Assembly (NCBI RefSeq): GCF_011382965.1
Contig: NZ_CP049934.1
Location: 2,356,001-2,420,000 of the forward strand
Origin: Leucobacter insecticola
Lineage (GTDB): Bacteria > Actinomycetota > Actinomycetes > Actinomycetales > Microbacteriaceae
Direction: 5' to 3'
DNA length: 64,000 nt
This document shows, in pieces, positions 55,187 to 63,079 of this stretch. A program made the translations under genes and the position numbers. The notes beneath the pieces are model-generated. The model searched no databases and had not been told where the DNA came from. It worked only from the letters and a program-made list of their open reading frames with translations. Numbering within the stretch: the first letter of the stretch is position 1; every line of letters starts with the position of its first letter.

Positions 55187-56270
55187 TCAGAATTCAAGCG
55201 CCCGTTCGTCGGTGCGAAGCGGCGCAAGAACCGCCGCAATCTCTGCCGGGTCCAGGTCTTCGATACGTGCGGGGCTCCAGCGCGGCGAACGATCCTTGTC
55301 AATGACCTGCGCGCGCACCCCCTCAGCAAAGTCGGGCCGCTGCGAGAGCCGTACCACGACGCGCAGATCGTCACTCAGCACCTCCCTGAGTGACAGCCCG
55401 AGCGCGCGGGTGCGGGCAATCTGCGCCAGGGTGACCACCACCGAGCTCGGGCACATCTCACGCACAGCGGCCGCTGTCACGGCGGCTTCCGCGCTGCCGT
55501 CCGCATCGAGCGTGCGTAGCAAACGGATCGCGCTGTCAAGGGCCGCGTCTGGTTCCGCGTCGGTCGCAGCATCGAGCGCCGCCGACGCGATGGGATCCCA
55601 CCAGGATCGCGCCTGAAGCAGCGGGGACTCAGGGGCCGCCTCGGCTACCGCACGCACAGCTGCGCGCGGATCCTGCCCCGCGGCGAGCGCCTCGCGCAGT
55701 TCCTCCAACCGCGCGGACGGCACGTAGTGGTCGGCAAAACCGAGCGCAATGGCGTCACCCGCGGTCATCTCCCCGAGGTAATCGCAAGGAGCTCACCCAG
55801 ACGTCCCGGAGCCCGGGCAAGGAGCAGGTGTCCGCCCACGTCGGGGGCGATACCGATGCGCACCTCGGGCATGGCGAGGCGGCTGCGCTCGGTGACGATC
55901 CGAATCGCCGCGTGACCGCCGAGGCCGATCCCGCCCCCCATCGTGATGCCGTCCATGATGGCGACCACGGGCACGCGCGACGCCGCGATCCGCGCGTTGA
56001 GCGCATACTCAGTTGAGAGGATCAGCCGCGCATCCCCGCCGAAATTTCTTTCACGTCGCCGCCACCGCAGAAACCGCGCTCCCCCACACCGTCGAGCAGG
56101 ATGGCGCTCGCGTCGCTCGCGTTCGCTTCGGCAATCGACGCCGTCAGCATCTCGAACATTTCCAGGTTCAGGGCGTTGATGGCGCGCGGCCGGTTCAGCG
56201 TGAGGTGGCTGATCGCGCCCTCGCGACGAGCCAGCACCAGTGGGTCAGGAGTCAGGTCTGCAGTTGTCAT
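55187..56270 (-). CDS. Enoyl-CoA hydratase/isomerase superfamily, 3-hydroxyisobutyryl-CoA hydrolase-like (two frame breaks)
   Basis: The N-terminal part (ATG 56270) has LNRPRAINALNLEMF and FCGGGDVKEIS. The middle part has VVAIMDGITMGGGIGLGGHAAIRIVTERSRLAMPEVRIGIAPDVGG. The C-terminal part starts at TAGDAIALGFADHYVP and ends with the roughly 120-residue extension typical of HIBYL-CoA hydrolases (SLREVLSDDLRVVVRLSQRPDFAEGVRAQVIDKDRSPRWSP). This enzyme acts in valine catabolism. Frames change at CCCC 56034-56037 and CCCC 55771-55774; one base at each restores a 361-aa protein. TACGGT lies 6 nt before the ATG. Confidence 0.86.
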
Positions 56271-56276
56271 CTCTGC

Positions 56277-56348
56277 ACCGTAGCATCCCGGTGCCCCCGG
56301 CGTCAGGTGTGGTCTGATGCCCACCGCGCCAGACTATAGGCTCGGTGT
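56277..56348. promoter_or_regulatory. Divergent leaderless promoter pair, HIBYL-CoA hydrolase and DUF3097 genes
   Basis: On the minus strand TACGGT (plus 56277-56282) is 6 nt from the ATG at 56270. On the plus strand TAGGCT (56337-56342) is 6 nt from the GTG at 56349. The gene gap is 78 nt. Confidence 0.45.
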
Positions 56349-57187
56349 GTGTTTGATGAACGATACGACCGCGATGTGCTCGCCGATATGAAGCCGAGGC
56401 GTGGCCCAGTGCAACGCACCGAGGTGACGCTCGCGAAGGGGCTCGTGGTGGAGCACAGCGAGACGGAATGGTGCGGTGCCGTTGTCGGGGCACGCGAAGG
56501 GCTCGTGCAGCTCGAAGACTTCGCGGGCAAGGTGCGCGCGTTTTCGCTGAGTGATGGGTTCCTGATCGACGGCAAGCCGGTGACCCTCGTGATGCCGAAG
56601 CGAAAGCCCGCTGGACCCAAGCGCACGGCGTCGGGATCCTTCGCCGCTCCCGAACAGCGCGCCAGGGTCGCCATGCCGAGCCGCATTTTCGTCGAGGGCA
56701 AGCATGACGCCGAACTGATTGAGCAGGTGTGGGGCGCCGATCTGCGCGTCGAGGGGGTGGTGGTTGAACTGTTGCAGGGTGCTGACAATCTCGCAGACGT
56801 GCTCGCGGACTTCGGGCCGGGCCGGGCAGGCGGGCCGGGATCCTGCTCGATCACCTGGTGAAGGGCAGCAAAGAAACCAGGATCGCGGACGCGATTGCCC
56901 GCGGCCCCCACGGCGCCAACGTCCTCATCGTGGGCCACCCCTTCGTCGACATTTGGCAGGCGGTGAAGCCCGCGCGGGTGGGGCTTCAGAGTTGGCCGGT
57001 GATCCCGCGCAGCATCGAGTGGAAGCGCGGTATCTGTGAGGCGCTCGGCTGGCCCGGCGAGGAGCCAGCGGATATTGCGGACGCCTGGGCCAGGATCCGG
57101 GGGCGCGTGCGTGATTTTCGTGATCTTGAGCCGGAACTCGTCGGCCGAGTGGAACATCTCATCGATTTCGTGACAGTCACACCCTGA
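56349..57187 (+). CDS. DUF3097 family protein (frame broken by one indel)
   Basis: The protein starts at GTG 56349 (VFDERYDRDVLAD). It has ETEWCGAVVGAREGLVQLEDFAGKVRAFSLSDGFLIDGKPVTLVMPKRK, the motif IFVEGKHDAELIEQVWGADLRVEGVVVELLQGADNLAD, and after the break LVKGSKETRIADAIARGPHGANVLIVGHPFVDIWQAVKP. The EGKHDAELIE and HPFVDIW parts resemble a TOPRIM-like arrangement. It belongs to a conserved actinobacterial family without known function. The frame changes near 56829-56834; one added base joins both halves into about 280 aa. No RBS; leaderless start is likely. Confidence 0.8.
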
Positions 57188-57248
57188 ACACACCCGCGCC
57201 AAGTACCATTGGAATGTTGAGGTTCTTCAGGAAATCCAGGAGGCGCGC

Positions 57249-58091
57249 GTGTCGAAACCGGTGTTCCTTCTCGTGCCTGAGTGGCAGGGCTCAGATTCTT
57301 CCAGGGCCATGCAGCTCACCGATGGCGCGGCGCTGCTCCGCGAGGATCTGCCTCGCTCCGCACTCACCGAGGTTGCCGTGCCACTTGAGGCGGGTGACGC
57401 ACTCGGCACGCCGGTCGCACGGCTGAGCAGCGTGCTGCAAGCGCGCGATGCGACACGGCGAGCTCTCGCTGAAATCGACGCCACGCCCATTATCGTTGGC
57501 GGCGACTGCGCGACCTCGCTACCAGGAATCGAGGCTGCCGCGCGTGCCCACGGCGATGGGCTTGCGGTGCTGTGGTGCAACGCACACCCGCATGCGCAGC
57601 ATCCCAGCACCTCGCCCTCCGGCGCTGCATCCGGAATGACGCTCAGGCATGCCCTCGGCGACGGCTCCCCCGACCTGATCTCGCCGAATCCCATCACCCC
57701 CTCGCAGGTGACGTTTGTGGGAACCCGCGCCTTCGATCCCGAGGAGGAGGAATTCCTGCGGGGCAAGAGTATCGCGATGTTCGGGGCCGACGACCCTGAT
57801 TTGAAGACCTCTGTCATGCGGCGACTGAAAGACGCTGGAGCCACGCACCTTTACGTCCACATTGACTTGGACGTGCTCGACCCCGCCGAGTTTTCGGCGG
57901 TCCACTCCGCGGTTCCCTTCGGTCTCAGCGTCTCGCAATTGACAGAGGTGATTCGCGCCGCGGTCGCCCTGCTCCCCCTCGCGGGTGGGGCGATCTGCGA
58001 GTTTGCGCCCAGCGACCCTGCAAACGCCGCCGACAACCAACCGACGGTGCTGCGCGTGCTCGCGGCGCTGACCTCCGGGAGTGCAGCATGA
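57249..58091 (+). CDS. Arginase/ureohydrolase-fold protein with altered metal ligands
   Basis: The 280-aa protein starts with GTG preceded by AGGAGG. It has the ureohydrolase fold motifs: PIIVGGDCATSLPG where arginases have GGDH, LWCNAHPHAQHPSTSPSGAASGM where the usual is DAHADxNTPxxSPSGNxHGM, and a well-conserved HIDLDVLDPAEF. Several Mn ligands (His of GGDH, two Asp of DAHAD) are changed to Cys, Asn and His. Arginase or agmatinase activity with two Mn ions is therefore doubtful, and another metal or a different substrate is possible. Its stop overlaps the start of the next gene (ATGA). Confidence 0.82.
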   Translation: MSKPVFLLVPEWQGSDSSRAMQLTDGAALLREDLPRSALTEVAVPLEAGDALGTPVARLSSVLQARDATRRALAEIDATPIIVGGDCATSLPGIEAAARAHGDGLAVLWCNAHPHAQHPSTSPSGAASGMTLRHALGDGSPDLISPNPITPSQVTFVGTRAFDPEEEEFLRGKSIAMFGADDPDLKTSVMRRLKDAGATHLYVHIDLDVLDPAEFSAVHSAVPFGLSVSQLTEVIRAAVALLPLAGGAICEFAPSDPANAADNQPTVLRVLAALTSGSAA

Positions 58092-58444
58092 AGGCGTGGC
58101 CGCTCGCCCGGCTCGGCTACGCCTACGCGACCGCCGTCGGCTTCGTGTGGGGGTCCCTGCTCAGTACGGGCCGAGTTGAGCGACACGACGGGCTGTGGGT
58201 GTTTCGTGGCATGCCGAAGTGGTCGTTTGGCCGCGGTGGCAGCTGCGTCGGATCCTGCTACCTCACCGATCAGAACGTCGGGCCGGCCGTGCTGCGTCAC
58301 GAGCAGGTCCACCGACGGCAGTGGCAGCGCTACGGCATGGCACTGCCCCTTCTCTATTTTTTGGCCGGCCGGGATCCACTGAAAAACCGCTTCGAGATCG
58401 AGGCTGGTCTTGTTGACGGCGGCTATGTGAAACGCTCGCGTTGA
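58088..58444 (+). CDS. Small HExxH-containing protein, possible mini-gluzincin
   Basis: The 118-aa protein has a hydrophobic N-terminus (YAYATAVGFVWGSLLS), a Gly/Cys-rich middle (RGGSCVGSCYL) and the metal-site motif LRHEQVHRRQWQRYG at about residue 75. It continues with a hydrophobic turn and NRFEIEAGL, whose Glu would suit as the third ligand of a gluzincin. No family is recognised with certainty. It is translationally coupled to the arginase-like gene, suggesting a shared role. Confidence 0.65.
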   Translation: MKAWPLARLGYAYATAVGFVWGSLLSTGRVERHDGLWVFRGMPKWSFGRGGSCVGSCYLTDQNVGPAVLRHEQVHRRQWQRYGMALPLLYFLAGRDPLKNRFEIEAGLVDGGYVKRSR

Positions 58445-58472
58445 GCGCGGGGAACAGACTTCGGGAGCAGAG

Positions 58473-59378
58473 ATGAGCGATGAGTTCCGTTTTCTCGCGG
58501 GCGACGCGACTCGTGTCGGCAGAACCGCGCCGCTTCCGCATGTCGAGCGAGTGGCGTTTCTGCTGCGTGATGGCCGCAGCATCAGCGCCCTGCGCTTCGA
58601 ACCGCAGGATCCACCGCGTGTCGTCGCGCTACACGGCGCGGGGCTCAACGCGCACAGCTTCGATCCCTTCATACTGGCGCTCGACGTGCCCGCGCTCTCG
58701 ATCGATCTCGCCGGGCATGGTCGGAGTGACTGGCGAGAGGATGCCGACTACCGACCGGATCACCTCGCGGACGATATTGTCCAGGTGCTCGACCGGGCGG
58801 TGCCGCAGCCGGTGGTGCTCGTCGGCCATTCCCTCGGCGGGCTCACGGCCGCGCTCGTGGCGGCTGCAATCCCTGAGCTCGTCTCGAGACTGGTGACCGT
58901 GGACATCACCCCGGGCATCTCACCGCGGCGCGACGCGGGCGGTGTCGCTGAGTTCATCACCGGACAGCGCAGCTACGGGAGCATCGAAGAGATTGTGGAA
59001 CGAGCGGTGCAGTTCGGGATCGGGTCTGACCGCCAGGCACTGACCCGCGGAGCCAGCCTGAATACGCGCGTGCGCCCAGACGGGCGCTTCGAGTGGACCC
59101 ACCACTTCGCGCACCTGGACGCGCTGCCCACGGGCGGCAGCGACGATCCGCAGCCCTACGCACCGATCTGGGCGTCGCTGCAGTCGCTTGAGATCCCGAT
59201 CACGCTCGTCCGCGCGGCAAACGGCATCCTTGATGATGCGCTCGTGGCAGATTGGCACGAGCGGTTGCCACGCAGCGTAGTGAGAAGCATCAACGGCTCA
59301 CACAATCTGCACGAGTCAGCGCCCGTCGAACTCGCTGAAACCGTGTCATCGGTGCTGCCAAATACTGGCGCGATCTAG
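58473..59378 (+). CDS. Alpha/beta hydrolase fold protein
   Basis: The 301-aa protein shows VVALHGAGLNAHSFDPF (oxyanion region), LSIDLAGHGRSDW, nucleophile GHSLGG, and a C-terminal His in INGSHNLHESAP. The acid residue may be the Asp in NGILDDALVADW. Hydrolase of unknown substrate. It begins with ATG at 58473, 28 nt after the preceding gene. Its 3' end overlaps the convergent rsrA gene by 4 nt. Confidence 0.88.
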   Translation: MSDEFRFLAGDATRVGRTAPLPHVERVAFLLRDGRSISALRFEPQDPPRVVALHGAGLNAHSFDPFILALDVPALSIDLAGHGRSDWREDADYRPDHLADDIVQVLDRAVPQPVVLVGHSLGGLTAALVAAAIPELVSRLVTVDITPGISPRRDAGGVAEFITGQRSYGSIEEIVERAVQFGIGSDRQALTRGASLNTRVRPDGRFEWTHHFAHLDALPTGGSDDPQPYAPIWASLQSLEIPITLVRAANGILDDALVADWHERLPRSVVRSINGSHNLHESAPVELAETVSSVLPNTGAI

Positions 59379-59614
59379 ACCTGCTGTAGCCCGCGCAGGA
59401 TCGCGTTGCGCAGCTCCTCCGGGCACGCCTGGCGTTCCTCTTCGCACGCACGCTGCACGACCTCGGTGAGCGTAATGCACACGGTCTCTTCGTCTTGGCA
59501 GCCCGGGCACGTTGCGAGATGCTCGCGAATTGGCGCCGACTCCTCGGCGCAGAGCTCTCCACGCAGCACTTCGTAGATGTTTGCCTGTGCCGTATCGCAT
59601 CCACAGTCGCTCAT
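59375..59614 (-). CDS. rsrA: Mycothiol-system anti-sigma factor RsrA (zinc-binding)
   Basis: The 79-aa zinc-associated anti-sigma factor has the redox site: Cys in RGELCAEE and the HxxxCxxC motif in REHLATCPGCQ. Under thiol stress a disulphide forms, zinc is lost and SigR is released. Additional cysteines at the start (SDCGCDT) and C-terminal half (TVCITL, RACEEERQAC) are typical of mycothiol-system members. Its ATG overlaps the sigR stop as ATGA. Confidence 0.92.
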   Translation of the reverse strand: MSDCGCDTAQANIYEVLRGELCAEESAPIREHLATCPGCQDEETVCITLTEVVQRACEEERQACPEELRNAILRGLQQV

Positions 59615-60227
59615 CGTGTGGCCCCTTTCTTCGATTCGTCCGACACGCTCTTACTCAGTCCAACGCCCTGCTCCCTGGCGTATTCCCCCAAAGACTTCCG
59701 CAGCCGCGCCCGCCCCGATGCAGCCTGCTCATCACCGTGCCAATCGGCACCTCAGCGATGTCGGCGATCTCTTGATAGCTGAACCCCTCAACATCGGCGA
59801 GGTACACCGCCATCCGGAAATCCTCGGGCAGCGCGTTCAAGGCCTTGCTCACAATGCTGTCGGGCGTGCGATCAATCGCCTCGGCCTCCGCCGAGCGCGC
59901 CGACATAGCCGTGGCCGACTCCGCCCCACCAAGCTGCCAATCTTCCAGTTCTTCGACCACGCCGAGATAGGGCTCGCGCTGGCGCTTGCGATATGTGTTG
60001 ATGTAGCTGTTCGTCATGATCCGGTACAGCCAGGCTTTGAGGTTGGTCCCCTCTTCATAGGAGGCAAACGCCGAAAACGCCTTCATGAAGGTGTCTTGCA
60101 CCAGATCCTGCGCATCCGGAGGATTCCGTGTCATCTTCATCGCGGCACCGTACAACTGATCGAGAAGAGGCAACGCCTCCTCCTTGAAGCGGCGCTCGAG
60201 CTTCGCCTGTTCTGCAGAATCACTCAC
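59611..60227 (-). CDS. sigR: ECF sigma factor SigR/SigH (frame broken by one indel near 3' end)
   Basis: Region 2 is [17 protein letters not shown]...[22 protein letters not shown]; region 4 is [41 protein letters not shown]. As read the frame continues to 59655 with an aberrant end; one base added at CCCC 59713-59716 gives [33 protein letters not shown] with a TGA overlapping the rsrA ATG. This is the standard SigR ending and gene coupling. Controls the thiol-oxidative stress response. TAGGAT (plus 60235-60240) is 7 nt from the GTG. I see no SigR-type GGAAT...GTT promoter up to the insertion sequence. Confidence 0.9.
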
Positions 60228-60260
60228 GCCTATGATCCTATCCGGCTCGGTCCGCGCAGC

Positions 60261-60332
60261 TCAGCCGGTACTCACAGCTCAGCCGGTGAAATATGGCTGT
60301 TTTCGACCGGCTGAAGTGTGAGTACCGGCTGA
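60261..60332. repeat. Large nested palindrome upstream of sigR
   Basis: Arms of 27 nt at 60261-60287 and 60306-60332 are inverted copies with two mismatches and an 18-nt loop. The unit TCAGCCGGT occurs twice in each arm, giving four copies. The architecture mirrors the palindrome at 27312-27391 although the sequence differs. It lies between sigR and the insertion sequence. Confidence 0.65.
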
Positions 60333-60369
60333 GGTGTCGGGTCCTCGCGCCCGGCACGCTGCCCGAATT

Positions 60370-61505
60370 TTATTCTGAAGTGCAACACTGACCGGTTCGC
60401 AACGAGTCTAGCTGCTCTTGGAACGCTTCATACGGTGTCAGCCAAGCGAGGTTTTTGCGGGGCTGGTTGTTGATCTCGGCGATCACTGATTGGAGTTCTT
60501 CTTCGCTGACCTGACTGAAGTCGGTCCCCTTCGGATAGGTGCGGCGTAGCCTGCCGTTGTGGTGTTCGTTCGTGCCTCGCTGCCACGACGAGTAGGGGTC
60601 CGCGAAATAGGTTTTCATGCCCAGCTCGGTGACGAGTTCGGTGTGGAGATGCATCTCGGTGCCGTTGTCCATCGTCGTCGAGCGACGGGCTCCTGGAGGC
60701 AGCGAAGCGAAGATCCGTTTCTGCGCATCAACGCCATCGCGTGAGGTGAGCGTGTCGACTTTCGTGGCGAACATCATGCGGGTTTGTCGTTCGACCTCGG
60801 TATGCACGCCGCCGCCAACGCTGCGTACCCCCACAACGCTGTCGCCTTCCCAATCCCCAAATGTCGCCCGTTCGTTCACCTCGGGTGGGCGGTGGTGGAT
60901 TGAGACACGGTTCGGGATCTTCGAGGAGTGGACCTTACGTCCGTGGTGTTTGCGGCGTTTCTTATGTCCGCGGGGAGGTACTCGGCGAGTCTGCGATCCC
61001 GGTTCTTGGGTGCGTAGACGAAGCGGTAGATCGTTTCTGGGCAAGCCCACATTTGGGGGTCGTCGGGGAAATCGATTCTGACTCGTCCGGCCACCATTTC
61101 CGGGGTCCATCCGCCCTTGAGTTTGTTCTCGACGTAGGTGATCGCTTTCGGCGTGGTGAGGCGGGTGGGCTGGTGTGAGCGCTTGGCGCGCTCGCATGCT
61201 TTCTTCTGCGTGCGAGCTGCCCGATACTGGGTGGGGGTGAGTTCGTCGCCGTGGAGGGCTGGGTCACGGTAGGGGGTGTAGGAGGCATTCTCGCGGGAGG
61301 GCCGCCAACTGTTACGGCGCGTCTCGCGGGAGATTGTTGAGGGGCTCCGTCCGAGGTGTTTCGCGATGGCGCGGCAGGAAAAGCCAAGATCGTGTTTCTT
61401 CTCGATCTCGATACGTTCTTCCAGGGTGAGGTGACGGTATTGTGTATTCACGGGAGTGTGGCTTTCTTGATCAGTGGTGTGATGATTACCGATCAAGTGT
61501 CGCAC
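60370..61505 (-). CDS. IS30-family transposase (frame broken by one indel)
   Basis: The N-terminal part has the IS30 helix-turn-helix (YRHLTLEERIEIEKKHDLGFSCRAIAKHLGRSPSTISRE) and WTPEMVAGRVRIDFPDDPQMWACPETIYRFVYA. The C-terminal catalytic part has the DDE residues: Asp in GDWEGDSVVG, Asp in TTMDNGTEMHLH, and Glu in WQRGTNEHHNGRLRRTYPKGTDF. The frame changes at GGGG 60972-60975; one added base restores AEYLPRGHKKRRKHHGRKVHSSK. The joined length is about 379 aa. The last codons lie inside the terminal inverted repeat, and the TAA lies just beyond it. Start is GTG 61505 or a GTG closer to VNTQYRHLTL. Confidence 0.9.
60373..60388. repeat. Terminal inverted repeat of the IS30 element, left
   Basis: TTCTGAAGTGCAACAC, perfectly matched in reverse at 61546-61561. 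It overlaps the 3' end of the transposase gene. Confidence 0.9.
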
Positions 61506-61545
61506 TCCCGCTTTATTTCCCGGGGGTCATCCGCGGGAGTCGGGG

Positions 61546-61561
61546 GTGTTGCACTTCAGAA
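61546..61561. repeat. Terminal inverted repeat of the IS30 element, right
   Basis: GTGTTGCACTTCAGAA, the reverse complement of 60373-60388. It lies 53 nt before the aroA start. Confidence 0.9.
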
Positions 61562-61613
61562 CAGAACTCGGGCTGAACCACCTCCAATCCAAGTCCGGCT
61601 AGACTCGGAGGCG

Positions 61614-63079
61614 ATGCTGATCGCGAAGCTTAACAATGGCAAAGACGGCGACGAAACAGGGAACGCCGACGGTGGCACTCCGCCCACCGAACTCTGGGCT
61701 GCCCCGCAGGCAAGCGGCGAGCTCGAAGCTCGCGTCGCGCTGCCTGGGTCGAAGTCACTCACCGGCCGAGAACTGATCCTCGCCGCCCTCGCTGACGGGC
61801 CTGGCACGCTCAGGGCGCCGCTGCAATCGCGTGATTCGGCGCTCATGATCGATGCTCTGCGGGCCCTCGGCACGGAGATCACCGAGATCACGCCTCCAGC
61901 GGAGCGTGCCTCATTTGGCCCCGACCTCAGAGTGACCCCCGCTGTGGAGCTGACAGGATCCACCACGATCGCGTGCGGGCTCGCCGGCACCGTGATGCGC
62001 TTCGTGCCGCCGGTCGCAGCCCTCGCACTCGGCCCGGTGGCATTTGACGGCGACCCCTACGCTCGCAAGCGTCCCATGCGTCCGGTCCTCGACGCACTCC
62101 GTGCTCTCGGCGCCGATATCGCTGACGAGGGTCGCGGCGCGCTCCCCTTCACGGTTCACGGTTCGGGATCGCTGCGAGGCGGCCGGGTCGAGCTTGATGC
62201 CTCGCTCTCCAGCCAGTTTGTCTCCGGCCTGTTACTCTCGGCCCCTCACTTCGAAAATGGCGTCCACATCGTGCACACCGGCTCCCGCCTGCCGAGCGTG
62301 CCACACATTGAAATGACGCTCGCCGCTTTGCGCGCGCGCGGTGTAGCGGTCGATTCGCCAGCCCCCGGCGAGTGGGCGGTCTCCCCCGGCCCGATCCGCG
62401 CCTCCGAAATCACCATTGAGCCGGATCTTTCAAATGCGGCCCCGTTTCTTGCCGCGGCGCTCGTCGCGGGCGGCACCGTAACCGTCCCCGACTGGCCCGT
62501 CGCAACCACGCAGGTTGGCGATCAGCTCCGGCAGCTGCTCCCCGAATTTGGGGCGGCGGTGAGCATGAACGCAGACGGCTCGCTCACGGTGTCCGGCAGC
62601 GGCACCGTGCGGGGGGTCACACTGCACGTGCCAGAGGCGGGCGAACTCGCCCCACCCTCGTGGGCCTTGCGGCGCTTGCCGACGGCCCGAGCCGCATCAC
62701 CGGCATCGGCCACATCCGGCACCACGAGACGGATCGCATCGCCGCCCTCGTCACAGAAATCAAGGCACTGGGTGGCGACATCGAAGAGCTTGAAGACGGC
62801 ATCGAGGTGCGCCCGGCCCCGCTCCACGGTGGCACGTGGCACAGCTACGCGGATCACCGCATGGCCACCACGGGAGCACTCATCGGGCTCCGTGTCGCCG
62901 GGGTAGATATTGAAGACGTTGCCAGTACCGCGAAGACACTGCCGCAGTTTCCCGATATGTGGCGGCGAATGCTCGGACTTCTCGACCCCCGCGTCCCGGG
63001 CGCCGAGCTTCCCGAGAACGGCTCACTCTCGCTTGACGCGATTCTCTCGGGGCTCAGCGAGGGGCTCGGTGGCCTATGA
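61614..63079 (+). CDS. aroA: 3-phosphoshikimate 1-carboxyvinyltransferase (EPSP synthase) (frame broken by one indel)
   Basis: The enzyme joins shikimate 3-phosphate and PEP in the chorismate pathway. It has [75 protein letters not shown], and after the break [13 protein letters not shown] and [23 protein letters not shown] has T where S is common and Ala-rich context otherwise normal. The frame changes at CCCC 62650-62653; one added C restores [25 protein letters not shown]. The joined length is about 489 aa, with a 35-residue N-terminal extra. GGAGG lies 4 nt before the ATG. Its TGA overlaps the rsgA ATG. Confidence 0.9.

Larger units (their letters stand above)
60373..61561. mobile_element. 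IS30-family insertion sequence
   Basis: The element carries one transposase gene and ends in perfect 16-bp inverted repeats. It is about 1.19 kb, normal for IS30. No target duplication of 2-3 bp is visible next to the repeats. It is inserted between sigR and aroA, both of which point away from it. Confidence 0.87.

Noticed and set aside
60360..61575. Target-site duplication of the IS30 element
   Set aside because: The 2-3 bases flanking the two inverted repeats do not match in any tested register.
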